Positions 55,850 through 63,884 of a stretch of DNA of 64,000 nt are shown piece after piece; the stretch's first letter is position 1, and each line of letters starts with the position of its first letter. The translations under genes were made by a program, and so were the position numbers. The DNA comes from Thermoguttaceae bacterium (GTDB lineage: Bacteria > Planctomycetota > Planctomycetia > Pirellulales > Thermoguttaceae). The notes under the pieces were generated by a model. It saw only the letters and a program-made list of their open reading frames with translations, had not been told where the DNA came from and did no database searches. Where the stretch lies: NCBI GenBank assembly GCA_017447865.1, contig JAFSMO010000012.1:45250-109249 (forward strand), written 5' to 3'.

Positions 55850-57040
55850 TTACTTCAGCGACTCCATGAAAATCGCGCGTGAAAATGGTTTGCGTGGCGT
55901 GGTGGATTCACGAATCAGCGGGCCGTTGATCCCGTTCAGGAAAACGCCGGGGGCGGAGTCGGAGCACGCACCGGAAATTTGAATTTGAGAGTCGTTCATC
56001 TCGAATCGGAAGGCCATCTCGCGGAACGGAATGAAGTCCCCCGTGGGCCAATTTCCGGGAGCAAGCCCCGTTTCCTTTTGCACACGTTCGAGGAACGAGC
56101 GGGAAATCGTTCCGTTTTCAAGCTGGAATGAGCCTTCCGCGTACACCAGATGCGCGCCATGGAAACTGGCTTTTGTAATGTCGAGCGTTAAGTTGTAGCC
56201 GGTCAGAGCCTGATTGGGGATGAAAAGCGACGCGTTCACCCGATTGAAACGTCCGAGAAAAACGCCGCTCCAACGGCTGAAACTCTGCTGAATAGAGATG
56301 GACCCCGTGAAACGGCAGTCCGTTCCGAGGGATCGCAGCATCGGGAAAAGCGTTTGCAAATATTTCACCGGGATCCCTTGCGTATCGGTCGAGAGCGTCG
56401 CCTGCATGACCTGCGACGAATTCTGCACGATTTTTTGAAGCGTCAGCTGGATTTGAGCCTCACGCCCGGAATCCGGGACGAAAAACCGGATGAAGGTCTT
56501 CGGAGTGCCGTTTTCCTGCGAGATTTTCAGCTCGGCCCGATGAAGTTCCAGCGAGTTTTCCTGAAACCCGACTTTGACCGGACCATCTGCCACGAGATGA
56601 ATCTCAGAGTTTTGAAAAGGGTTTTTCCCGTAAAGAGAGTCCGATAAAATGCGCTGGTGCGAGCGCCAAAGAGGTTCGAGGCACTGTGCATCAAGGGTCA
56701 GCTCCGGGAAGATCCATTTCGTCAGAAGGATTTCTTTCCCTTCATGAATCGTTTTGTAGCGAATCCAATCGATCCACGGCGCGGAGGCGAGCGGCAGGCG
56801 TTTTCCGTCCGCAGTCGTGCCGGGTTGGAAAACGGTCAGACCACGGATCCGGCCCTGAGACGGCGTGTGGTGAACGATCCCCGTGATTTCAACCGGCAGA
56901 CCGAGCTGAGAGCCCGCGAACTCCGCGTAATTATGAACGTACAATTCCGTCTGGCGGTAAATGCCGAGCAGGAAAAGAGCCAGCGCCGGCAAAAAACCGA
57001 AAAGGAGGAAAAGCGTCAGTAAAAGGGAGCGTTTGGACAT
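55850..57040 (-). CDS. Membrane-anchored AsmA-like hypothetical protein
   Basis: 396-aa protein with an N-terminal anchor (LLLTLFLLFGFLPALALFLLGIY) and a periplasmic domain made mostly of beta strands. The pattern GLPVEITGIVHHTPSQGRIRGLTVF after the anchor resembles the start of AsmA/TamB-like envelope proteins, which help lipid transport or outer-membrane upkeep. No catalytic motif. The start codon is directly preceded by a 21-base AT-rich palindrome (57041-57061) and has no Shine-Dalgarno. It lies between aroC and the GH99-like gene. The AsmA relation is a weak similarity by eye. Confidence 0.6.
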   Translation of the reverse strand: MSKRSLLLTLFLLFGFLPALALFLLGIYRQTELYVHNYAEFAGSQLGLPVEITGIVHHTPSQGRIRGLTVFQPGTTADGKRLPLASAPWIDWIRYKTIHEGKEILLTKWIFPELTLDAQCLEPLWRSHQRILSDSLYGKNPFQNSEIHLVADGPVKVGFQENSLELHRAELKISQENGTPKTFIRFFVPDSGREAQIQLTLQKIVQNSSQVMQATLSTDTQGIPVKYLQTLFPMLRSLGTDCRFTGSISIQQSFSRWSGVFLGRFNRVNASLFIPNQALTGYNLTLDITKASFHGAHLVYAEGSFQLENGTISRSFLERVQKETGLAPGNWPTGDFIPFREMAFRFEMNDSQIQISGACSDSAPGVFLNGINGPLIRESTTPRKPFSRAIFMESLK

Positions 57041-57061
57041 AATATTAATAGAATTAATATT
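57041..57061. promoter_or_regulatory. AT-rich palindrome abutting a start codon
   Basis: Perfect 9-bp arms AATATTAAT and ATTAATATT around AGA, ending on the base before the ATG of the 55850-57040 gene. It could be an operator, or a hairpin that hides the start codon. Confidence 0.5.
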
Positions 57062-57150
57062 AGGAAATCAGGATCAACGCGATGAGTTCAAAACGTTTTG
57101 AGGCTCAAATCAAACGCTTTTCTTAATTTTAACGGCTCAATCGGGTTCCT

Positions 57151-58299
57151 CTAGCGGCTTCGATTTAAATCCTCAAAAAGTTTTACCCTCGCCTTCAGTT
57201 CTTCTACAGAATCACCGCCAAATTTTTCGACTAGCGCGGAGGCCACCTCGAACGCGACCACGTTTTCCACCACGACGCTCGCCGCCGAAACTGCACAGAC
57301 GTCACTGCGTTCCCAGCAGGCGGAAACCGGCTCGTGCGTTTTGGGGTTGATCGTCGGCAGGCCTTTGCGAAGCGTTGCGATCGGTTTCATTGCCGCACGG
57401 ATCACCAACGGCTGGGCGTTCGTCATTCCCGCCTCCAGCCCGCCCGCGCGGTTGGTTGGGCGCACAAAACCCAAATTCCGGGTTTCCGTCTGGGCCGGGT
57501 CAAAGCCGATCGCGTCGTGGACCTGCGAGCCGGGAAGTTTGGCCGCTTCAAACCCCAAGCCGATTTCTACGCCTTTGATCGCCTGGACCGCCATGACTGC
57601 CTGCGCGAGTTTGCCGTCCAGTTTCGCGTCCCATTGTGCATGAGTCCCGAGCCCAAATGGGAGACCGAACGCGCGGACCTCGATGATCCCGCCGAGCGTG
57701 TCGCCGTCCTCTTTGGCCGCGTCGATTCGCGCTTCGGCTTTTTTCGTGGCCGCGTCATCTGCCAGAGAGTAAAGAGAATTTGCGTCGCGGATCGGGCGCA
57801 GAACCTCCACGTTTTCCGAGTCCAGACGGGGCGGAAGTTCCACCTCAGCGACCTGCACGACGAAACCAAAAACGGAAATTCCGACCTGGGCGAGAAGCTG
57901 CCGGGCGAGTCCGCCAGCCGCTACACGCGCAGCGGTTTCACGAGCACTGGCCCGTTCCAGGATCGCCCTCATTCCGGAGAGGTATTTGCGCGAGCCGCTT
58001 AGATCGCCGTGGCCGGGGCGGGGCGTTTCCAGATCGGGAAGGTCCGGCAGACGGTAGTCGCGGTTTTTGACCCAGAGTGCGATGGGGCTTCCGATCGTGG
58101 TCATTCCCCAGACGCCGGTGAGGATTTCCGCGACGTCCGTCTCGAGCTTTTGCCGACCGCCGCGACCGTAGCCGCCCTGACGGCGCTTCAGCTCGTAATT
58201 AATGGTCTCCGTCTGGATTTCCAGCCCGGCCGGGAAACCATCAATGAGCGCCAAAAGCCCTTTTCCGTGCGATTCGCCCGCAGTGTGGTACGTCAACAT
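57151..58299 (-). CDS. aroC: Chorismate synthase
   Basis: Last enzyme of the shikimate pathway, forming chorismate from 5-enolpyruvylshikimate 3-phosphate with reduced FMN. The 382-aa product has TAGESHGKGLLALIDG, the ELKRRQGGYGRGGRQKLE loop, ETAARVAAGGLARQLL, GSQVHDAIGF, NRAGGLEAGMTNAQPLVIRAAMKPI and the AASVVVENVVAFEVA end, all family hallmarks. The ATG at 58299 is used; a TTG one codon earlier is less likely. It lies 38 bases after the HEAT-like gene on the same strand and probably shares its promoter. Confidence 0.95.
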   Translation of the reverse strand: MLTYHTAGESHGKGLLALIDGFPAGLEIQTETINYELKRRQGGYGRGGRQKLETDVAEILTGVWGMTTIGSPIALWVKNRDYRLPDLPDLETPRPGHGDLSGSRKYLSGMRAILERASARETAARVAAGGLARQLLAQVGISVFGFVVQVAEVELPPRLDSENVEVLRPIRDANSLYSLADDAATKKAEARIDAAKEDGDTLGGIIEVRAFGLPFGLGTHAQWDAKLDGKLAQAVMAVQAIKGVEIGLGFEAAKLPGSQVHDAIGFDPAQTETRNLGFVRPTNRAGGLEAGMTNAQPLVIRAAMKPIATLRKGLPTINPKTHEPVSACWERSDVCAVSAASVVVENVVAFEVASALVEKFGGDSVEELKARVKLFEDLNRSR

Positions 58300-58337
58300 C
58301 AAACGTCGTCCCTTCCGTAAATTACCGCTGCTTCCGA

Positions 58338-59759
58338 CTAATAGTACATGTCCGTCTGGCGTTTCTTCTTTTCAATATTGACTGGGATGCCGGCTTCTTC
58401 ACCCAGTTCCATCAACGCGGTCCGCATGTCTTTCTGCATGGTGTAAAGCGAGAGCCGTCCATCGGTCGTATGAATCATGGATTCTTCCGGCATGATTTCG
58501 GGATTTTCAGGATCGTTGGACCGGGTCGGACGTTTCTTTTTGGGAAGTCCCGCACGATCATACATCGTGGAAATGCCGCTGATTTTTTGCGCCACTTTCT
58601 TGAACTGCGAGTCCCCGCCCATCATTTTGACCAGGTTGGATTCCTTGTTCGTGAAAATCCAGCTGAACGCCATCGCGACGGCTTTCGTCCTCTGCTTCCA
58701 AAGACGGATCTGGAACGCTTCTTCTTCCGGAGTCATTTGAACGATGGCACGTCTCATCGAAGGATCGCCTCCCATTTCATCACCGTTCTGGTTTTCCATT
58801 AAATCGAAGTCGTAATCGTATTCGTACTTCATGAACGAGAGGAAAAGTTTCGTCATGATTTCGGAAATCTCGGCCGGCTTCTTTTTCAGGTCACGCAGAG
58901 CGTCTTCCGAGATTTTGAGCTTGGAAAACGCGAGCGCAGCCATAATTCTGCGGTCCATGTCGCGCCGGAAGTACGGGCTTTCCAGAGGTTTGCTTTGCGT
59001 TGTAGCGGACTCAAGCAGTTTGACGGCGTATTCATTTTTCGGTCCGGCAATCCCCAGGTTTCCGAGCGCTTCCAGAGAAAAGATCCGCATCCACTGGGCT
59101 TCCGGCGTCCCGATCGCGTCCCCTTTGGCCAGTGGCGCAAACGCGTACTGGGCGAAAATCTTCGCGAGTTCTTCCTTTTCTTCAGAGCGAATATTCAGTT
59201 CCCTCTGTTCTTTTTGGTCCTTCAGGTTTCGCGGATTCTGCGGATTGACGTGCAGAGCCAGACCACTGAGCGCGGCGATTTGAATCGCGGGTTCCTTGCT
59301 CTTGAGCAATTCCTTCAGGAAAGGACGCGCCTTGGCGTACGGCGTGACTTTCGGCGAAAGCGAGGAATTCAGCTCGCCGATCATGATCACGGCATTGATC
59401 CGAACGACGTCTTTTTCTTTCCCCAGAACCACTTCTTTGAGCTGGGCAAACATCACATCCGCGGCGACTTCGCACGCTTTCGGCCCGTTTTCCGACTTGG
59501 AAAGCCGGTCGAGGAACTCATTCAGCCCCTGCTTCATGGCGCTGATTTGGGTCGTGTCGCTCGACCAGAGCGAGAGCTGCGAGGCGAAAAGTTTTTCGAA
59601 GATTTTTCGGCCTTCTTTGTCCGGGTCTTTATCCATGACTCCAGAAGCGCGAGTCCAGAACTTGGAACTGTAGTCAGCATCCTGTCCCCAAACAGACTGC
59701 GCGGTGAAACTGGTCAGGCCGAGAAACAAAATGACGGCGTAAAGGAAGTATTTTTTCAT
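58338..59759 (-). CDS. Secreted HEAT-like repeat protein
   Basis: 473-aa exported protein with a signal peptide (MKKYFLYAVILFLGLTSFTAQSVWG). The body is alpha-helical with HEAT/ARM-like spacing (VRINAVIMIGELNSSLSPK, AIQIAALSGLALHV, WMRIFSLEALGNLGIAG, RRIMAALAFSKLKIS). A charged C-terminal tail has GLPKKKRPTRSNDPENPE. No enzyme motif. Probably a periplasmic scaffold of a planctomycete-specific type. It has a promoter at 59874-59902 and a long leader with a hairpin, and no clear Shine-Dalgarno. Confidence 0.7.
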   Translation of the reverse strand: MKKYFLYAVILFLGLTSFTAQSVWGQDADYSSKFWTRASGVMDKDPDKEGRKIFEKLFASQLSLWSSDTTQISAMKQGLNEFLDRLSKSENGPKACEVAADVMFAQLKEVVLGKEKDVVRINAVIMIGELNSSLSPKVTPYAKARPFLKELLKSKEPAIQIAALSGLALHVNPQNPRNLKDQKEQRELNIRSEEKEELAKIFAQYAFAPLAKGDAIGTPEAQWMRIFSLEALGNLGIAGPKNEYAVKLLESATTQSKPLESPYFRRDMDRRIMAALAFSKLKISEDALRDLKKKPAEISEIMTKLFLSFMKYEYDYDFDLMENQNGDEMGGDPSMRRAIVQMTPEEEAFQIRLWKQRTKAVAMAFSWIFTNKESNLVKMMGGDSQFKKVAQKISGISTMYDRAGLPKKKRPTRSNDPENPEIMPEESMIHTTDGRLSLYTMQKDMRTALMELGEEAGIPVNIEKKKRQTDMYY

Positions 59760-59792
59760 GGTTTTTTAATTCGTCTGAAAAAATTCAAAACT

Positions 59793-59819
59793 CCCATAGA
59801 CAAAAAAACGTCTATCGGG
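59793..59819 (-). promoter_or_regulatory. Leader hairpin before the HEAT-like gene
   Basis: Stem CCC(G)ATAGAC / GTCTATGGG with one bulged base and an 8-nt T-rich loop. It is flanked by two copies of TTCAAAACTC on the plus strand (59784-59793 and 59842-59851). It lies in the roughly 105-base 5' UTR and could affect translation. Confidence 0.45.
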
Positions 59820-59873
59820 TAAAATCTTCATGAGGCTGAAGTTCAAAACTCAGCCATTTTTCCAATATTTTAT

Positions 59874-59902
59874 AGAATACACCGAAAAGAGGAAAACGTC
59901 AA
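59874..59902 (-). promoter_or_regulatory. Promoter of the HEAT-like gene and aroC
   Basis: Minus strand: TTGACG (59902-59897), 17 bases, TATTCT (59879-59874). Confidence 0.65.
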
Positions 59903-59960
59903 GCGTCGATTCCTCAAAACAGGCAAAAAAAAGAGAAAAAAATACGATTTTGGGAAATTC

Positions 59961-60653
59961 ATGAGAAAAAACGAAAAACTTTACGCAGAATCTCTGGTCG
60001 TTCCATTTGTCCTATTTCTCGTTCTGGGAATCGTGGAAACCCAAGGATTGGGGGGAATGCTTACGTATCCGACGGCGTACACCATCAAAATTTTGCTTGT
60101 GGGGCTCCTCTGCGCCTGCTGCTGGAGATACTGGATCCGCCTGTTCCCGCTGCGTGTGACCGGGAAAACCGCTCTGGCGCTGGTGCTGGGCGTTCTTTGC
60201 ACCGCAATTTGGGTGGGATTGGCCATGGTGCCGGTTTCAAGTCCGTTCATGGATTCTGAAACCGCACGTGCAGCGTTTAACCCGTTCGCGGCGGAAAGCG
60301 GCCTTTCGACTGTGACGGCTTGGGCGTTCTGGACCGTGCGCATGATCGGTCTGGCGCTCGTCGTCCCGCTGATCGAAGAAGTTTTTCTGCGAGGATTCCT
60401 CCTGCGCTGGATCCAGGGCGGCGACTGGATGGGGCTGGAAGTCGGAGCAATGACGGGGCTGGCGTGGGGCGCGCTGGTCTTTTATGCCGTGGTTACTCAT
60501 CCGGAAATCATCGCGGCGATCGTCTGGTTCAGTCTGGTGACGCTTTACGTGCAGAAGACCCGAAACCTCTGGGATGCCGTGGCGTTTCACATTGGAACCA
60601 ACGCGGGCCTGGGCGTTTGGGTGCTTTTTTCCGGTCAGTGGGGACTTTTGTAA
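59961..60653 (+). CDS. CPBP-family intramembrane protease, PEP-CTERM-associated type
   Basis: 230-aa multi-pass membrane protein of the CAAX/CPBP glutamic protease family. Conserved motifs are VVPLIEEVFLRGFLLRWI (EExxxR, about 136-153) and AFHIGTNAGLG (HxxxN, about 210-220), with about six hydrophobic helices. The arrangement, including the WIQGGDWMGLEVG segment right after EEVFLRG, resembles the subgroup reported to occur in PEP-CTERM/exosortase bacteria. That memory-based assignment needs a profile search. It could process or release sorted surface proteins such as the three PEP-CTERM products here. Convergent with the Sua5 fusion gene, only 19 bases between stops. No clear ribosome site. 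Confidence 0.75.
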   Translation: MRKNEKLYAESLVVPFVLFLVLGIVETQGLGGMLTYPTAYTIKILLVGLLCACCWRYWIRLFPLRVTGKTALALVLGVLCTAIWVGLAMVPVSSPFMDSETARAAFNPFAAESGLSTVTAWAFWTVRMIGLALVVPLIEEVFLRGFLLRWIQGGDWMGLEVGAMTGLAWGALVFYAVVTHPEIIAAIVWFSLVTLYVQKTRNLWDAVAFHIGTNAGLGVWVLFSGQWGLL

Positions 60654-60672
60654 ACTGAAATGCGTTGAAACT

Positions 60673-61824
60673 TTATTCCGAGAAAGCGATCCGCCGGAAA
60701 TCCTCTCTGGCGAATTCTTTTTCAAGTTCTTCCCGAATCTGCCGGGCGCAGGTTTCGTAAACTTCGATCGAGCCGCCGATAGGGTCGGAGATTCCTCCGG
60801 ATTTCTGGGCCAGCGTGAAAACTTTATAAGAAATTTCAGGCATGATGCTCAGAAGCTCCCGCGTGTGGGCGGGTGTCATGCAGAAAATCCGGTCGGCGTA
60901 TTCCAGAAGTTTCGGCGTCACGGGGTGGGAGATGTGCGACGTGAGGCTCAACCCCATCGCCTTGACCACTTTCCGCGCCATGGGATTCGCTGAAGAGAAA
61001 TCGTTCGCGCTGGTTCCGGCCGATAGGAAATGAATGCCAGTCTCCAGCTCCAGATTTTCAGGACGAATGCCTCTTTCCTGGGCTATAATGTCCCGCGCGA
61101 TCACCTCCGCCATCGGGCTGCGGCAGGTGTTTCCCGAGCAAACGAAAAGGAAGAGCGGCTGGGCGAAACGTTCAAGCTGGGAATTCGAGATGAACCCCTC
61201 TCGAACTACACGGAAAACGTTTGAGTTCCTCGCGAATATTAAAACGGAAGAAGCCCGTTTCAGAACGGAGTCCCCATCATCAAAAATGAGGTCCACTTTA
61301 TCGCCGATCGACTTTACGACCTCCATCGCGGAAGTGCAGTCGATCTGCCCGTGGAGATTGGCACTCGTCAGCGCGATCGGAAAATCCGCTTCACGAAGGA
61401 CCGCAAGCGTAAAATCATGCTTGGGGACGCGTACTCCCACTGAGTCCTCTGGCATGATGAACCGTCGAACGGATTGGGGAATTTTGTAGATTGCGCTCTC
61501 TGGAAAATCGGCGTTCAAAACGAGCGTAATCGGTCCGGGAAACAGCCGGTGAGCCAGACGCTCCGCCACTACAGACATTCGGGGAATGTACGCCGAAATC
61601 CGGTCCAGGTCGGAAAATGCAAGCGTGAAGGGATTTTTTTCCGAGCGGTTTTTGGCGGCGATTAAATGTTCCACGACGACTGGATCGTCAGCGCGAACAG
61701 CAATTCCGTAAACGGTTTCCGTTGGCAGAACGACCAGCTCACCGTCTCTCAATGCATTAACGGCTGACCGGACCATCCGCTCATTAAAACCTCTTTTTTG
61801 AAGCTGAACGACTCGGGCAAACAT
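60673..61824 (-). CDS. Sua5/YrdC threonylcarbamoyl-AMP synthase fused to low-molecular-weight phosphatase
   Basis: 383-aa two-domain protein. Residues 1-210 match Sua5/YrdC (LPTETVYGIAVRA, NRSEKNPFTLAF, FPGPITLVL, VGVRVPKH, ALTSANLHG), which makes threonylcarbamoyl-AMP for the t6A base of tRNAs. Residues 225-383 match low-molecular-weight protein tyrosine phosphatases (FVCSGNTCRSPMAEV with the CX5R loop near 231, SAGTSA, SDPIGGS with the catalytic Asp). The C-terminal half could instead be an arsenate reductase-like member, but the P-loop and DPIGG are phosphatase-like. Such fusions have been noted in some bacteria; why tRNA modification and phosphatase are joined is unclear. GGGAGAG lies before the ATG. 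Confidence 0.9.
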   Translation of the reverse strand: MFARVVQLQKRGFNERMVRSAVNALRDGELVVLPTETVYGIAVRADDPVVVEHLIAAKNRSEKNPFTLAFSDLDRISAYIPRMSVVAERLAHRLFPGPITLVLNADFPESAIYKIPQSVRRFIMPEDSVGVRVPKHDFTLAVLREADFPIALTSANLHGQIDCTSAMEVVKSIGDKVDLIFDDGDSVLKRASSVLIFARNSNVFRVVREGFISNSQLERFAQPLFLFVCSGNTCRSPMAEVIARDIIAQERGIRPENLELETGIHFLSAGTSANDFSSANPMARKVVKAMGLSLTSHISHPVTPKLLEYADRIFCMTPAHTRELLSIMPEISYKVFTLAQKSGGISDPIGGSIEVYETCARQIREELEKEFAREDFRRIAFSE

Positions 61825-61971
61825 CCATTCTCTCCCTGGATTTCAGTACTAAGTTTTGTGGGAGGAACGAGAGCGTTGGGAGACCATGGGAGAAATGAGA
61901 CTTGATCATTCAACTCCCTTTTCTCATTTTTCTCCCATTCTATTCATTCCTTTTAAAGCGAAATTCCGAAT

Positions 61972-62310
61972 CTATTTCTTTGGAGGCTCAAACTTGGGGG
62001 CAGTCGTTTCCACTTCGTCCTCATCATCTGAGGATTTGGCGGATGAAGAGGACGTGGAACGCGATTTCTTCGCAGAAGTCGATGATGTATCGTTAATTTC
62101 GGACGTAATGTCCGTCACGACCGACGAAACCTCTTTCTTGAACGCGCCGACGGTGCGTTGAAACTCGGAATAGTGTTTCCCGAATTTACGCGCCATTTTA
62201 GGCAGATCACCACCAAAAAGCAAAACCGCCATCAGACCGATGAGGACCATCGACCCGGGGTCGAACATCCCGAGGAGCAGCGCGGTGTTCAGTTCCGGAA
62301 CGAGATTCAT
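61972..62310 (-). CDS. TatA/B-family twin-arginine translocase subunit, long acidic tail
   Basis: 112-aa protein with an N-terminal membrane helix (MVLIGLMAVLLFGG), the FGGDLPKMARKFGK hinge and amphipathic helix of TatA/TatB proteins, and a long Ser/Lys/Asp/Glu-rich tail. Its start overlaps the stop of the upstream tatA by 4 bases (ATGA), so the two are translated together. The long tail suggests a TatB-like role, but the family branch cannot be decided by eye. No tatC is in the window. The GH5 enzyme at 13479-14705 has a Tat signal. Confidence 0.85.
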   Translation of the reverse strand: MNLVPELNTALLLGMFDPGSMVLIGLMAVLLFGGDLPKMARKFGKHYSEFQRTVGAFKKEVSSVVTDITSEINDTSSTSAKKSRSTSSSSAKSSDDEDEVETTAPKFEPPKK

Positions 62311-62522
62311 TCTTCGTCTTTCTTATTGGAATTTTTGGAATCCACGTCTTCGTCTTCGACGTCTTCCTGGATCTCTTTCATTCCTTTTTTGAACTCTGTA
62401 ACGCTCTGACCGAAGGAACGGGCAACTTTTGGAAGGCGCGTGCCGAAAAGAAGGACCGCAATGACGCCGAGAATAAGGAGTTCGTTCGTTCCAATACCAA
62501 AAATAGCAAGCGGAAAGTTCAT
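62307..62522 (-). CDS. tatA: Twin-arginine translocase subunit TatA
   Basis: 71-aa protein of normal TatA length. A short N-terminal segment, the membrane helix ELLILGVIAVLLFG, the hinge FGTRLPKVARSFGQ and an acidic amphipathic tail (EDVEDEDVD) are diagnostic. TatA forms the pore for folded proteins. AAAGGA precedes the ATG. It is first in a two-gene unit from the promoter at 62578-62606, overlapping the next gene by 4 bases. Confidence 0.9.
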   Translation of the reverse strand: MNFPLAIFGIGTNELLILGVIAVLLFGTRLPKVARSFGQSVTEFKKGMKEIQEDVEDEDVDSKNSNKKDEE

Positions 62523-62577
62523 ATTTTTATCCTTTCTGTAGCAGTATGGGTTTAAAATTTAAGCCAATCAAACGAAC

Positions 62578-62606
62578 ATTTTACCGGAAACCCTACCAGG
62601 TGTCAA
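62578..62606 (-). promoter_or_regulatory. tatA promoter
   Basis: Minus strand: TTGACA (62606-62601), 17 bases, TAAAAT (62583-62578), about 55 bases before the start codon. Confidence 0.75.
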
Positions 62607-62672
62607 GTATTCGGAGCGTCAAAAAAGGGATTTTTTTCCAAATTTTCTGGATTTTTTGGCGAAAAGGCCTTT

Positions 62673-62696
62673 GGAGGTGATGCAGACTTCACCTCC
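62673..62696 (-). terminator. Possible terminator after the CinA/nucleotidylyltransferase gene
   Basis: Perfect 8-bp arms GGAGGTGA / TCACCTCC with an 8-nt loop, 31 bases past the stop on the minus strand. No strong T-run follows, so it may act with another factor. Confidence 0.45.
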
Positions 62697-62727
62697 ATAT
62701 TCAGAAGCGGGGCCTCGTACTCCGCGC

Positions 62728-63873
62728 TCATTTACGGCGGGCGCAGGCCCGGATCTCGGTGGAGGAAAGGTCTTTTCGGAACGTTTCTTCCGGGACGCCC
62801 ACGCACATTTCGGCCAGCGTCTTCGGGAATCGGTCCGGCTGGAACGCCTCGAAAACCTTTCCTTCTGGTGTGGAGCACGCCCGGCCAAAGACCAGGAAAT
62901 GAGCGCCGGTTTCAGAAATACAGCGGAGAGATTTTTCCAGAAGGAACGGCTCGTTCTGGTGGTACTTCGCGTCGGCAATCCGCTCCAGCGTGTCGATCCC
63001 CACGGCGAACGTCCGGCCGGGAAATGCCGTGGCCTTCTGCTCAAAAAAAGGGAGGCCCGAAAGAAGGACACAGTCGCTGCCAAACGTCGGTTCTGCCCAG
63101 ATTCGTTCGAGACGTTCGGAAATCGTGACGTAGTCCAGCGGGGGTTTGTCAGCGTTCAGAACCGCCAGTTCCAGAGCTACGGGGGATCCGAGAAGACGCT
63201 CCGCGCAGGCGTGCATCATGCCGTGCCCCGTGTGGATGGGATCGTATGAACCGGGAGCAATGCCGCCGATTTTTGGGGAGAGCGTCGTGGAAACCGTGCC
63301 ATCGCGGTGCAGCTCCACGAAAGGGATGGCTCCCGTGAGGACCTGACGCCACACCTCCGGCGCCGTGCAGTCGTTCGCCGGTTGGTGGTTTGCAGGAAGA
63401 ACGCCACAGAACTCAGCGACCAGATCCAGCGCCCAGTCCGTGACGATTTGCTCCTCTTCGGCGCGGTCGGCTCCGTCTTTGGTCAGTTCCAGCGAGTAGG
63501 AAACGGTTCGTCCGGCGGTCTGGAAAGCCGCGAAAGCGCGGTGCTCGCCGCGATGTTTCCGAAGTGTCGCCAGCGTGGCCGTCAGAGCGAAACCAAAAAC
63601 GGAATCATCCCCCGTCGCCAGTTTTCGCGCCTGGATCCAGGCCATCGCGGCGATCCGGCGGGCGGTCGGCTCGGAACAAAACTGCTCGGGTCTGCGGCCC
63701 AGGAAAGAAGTCATGGCCTCGGCGCTGTAAGGAACACGGGCTTCCAAAACCGTCTGAGAAGCTCCGGGGACCGAGAGCAGGGTGGAAAGCAGACCGCAGC
63801 CGCCCCCTGAGCAAACAAAAAAGCCGCGACCCACAGAGGCGTGGATCGCAGCGGCTTTTTCAAAGTTCGTCAT
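62728..63873 (-). CDS. CinA C-terminal domain fused to a nucleotidylyltransferase
   Basis: 381-aa two-domain protein. Residues 1-155 match the CinA C-terminal (nicotinamide-nucleotide amidase) domain: VCSGGGCGLLSTLLSVPGAS, VLEARVPYSAEAM, FALTATLAT. Residues 200-381 look like an HxGH nucleotidylyltransferase: GGIAPGSYDPIHTGHGMMH (about 203) and the C-terminal SSTEIRACAR. The two activities would fit NAD recycling (deamidation of NMN, then adenylyl transfer), but the substrate of the second domain is not certain. Similar fusions are known in some eukaryotic and bacterial proteins. It starts 11 bases after the stop of the partial gene at the window edge, so they are probably co-transcribed. The ribosome site is weak. 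Confidence 0.8.
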   Translation of the reverse strand: MTNFEKAAAIHASVGRGFFVCSGGGCGLLSTLLSVPGASQTVLEARVPYSAEAMTSFLGRRPEQFCSEPTARRIAAMAWIQARKLATGDDSVFGFALTATLATLRKHRGEHRAFAAFQTAGRTVSYSLELTKDGADRAEEEQIVTDWALDLVAEFCGVLPANHQPANDCTAPEVWRQVLTGAIPFVELHRDGTVSTTLSPKIGGIAPGSYDPIHTGHGMMHACAERLLGSPVALELAVLNADKPPLDYVTISERLERIWAEPTFGSDCVLLSGLPFFEQKATAFPGRTFAVGIDTLERIADAKYHQNEPFLLEKSLRCISETGAHFLVFGRACSTPEGKVFEAFQPDRFPKTLAEMCVGVPEETFRKDLSSTEIRACARRK

Positions 63874-63884
63874 TTTGAACTCAA

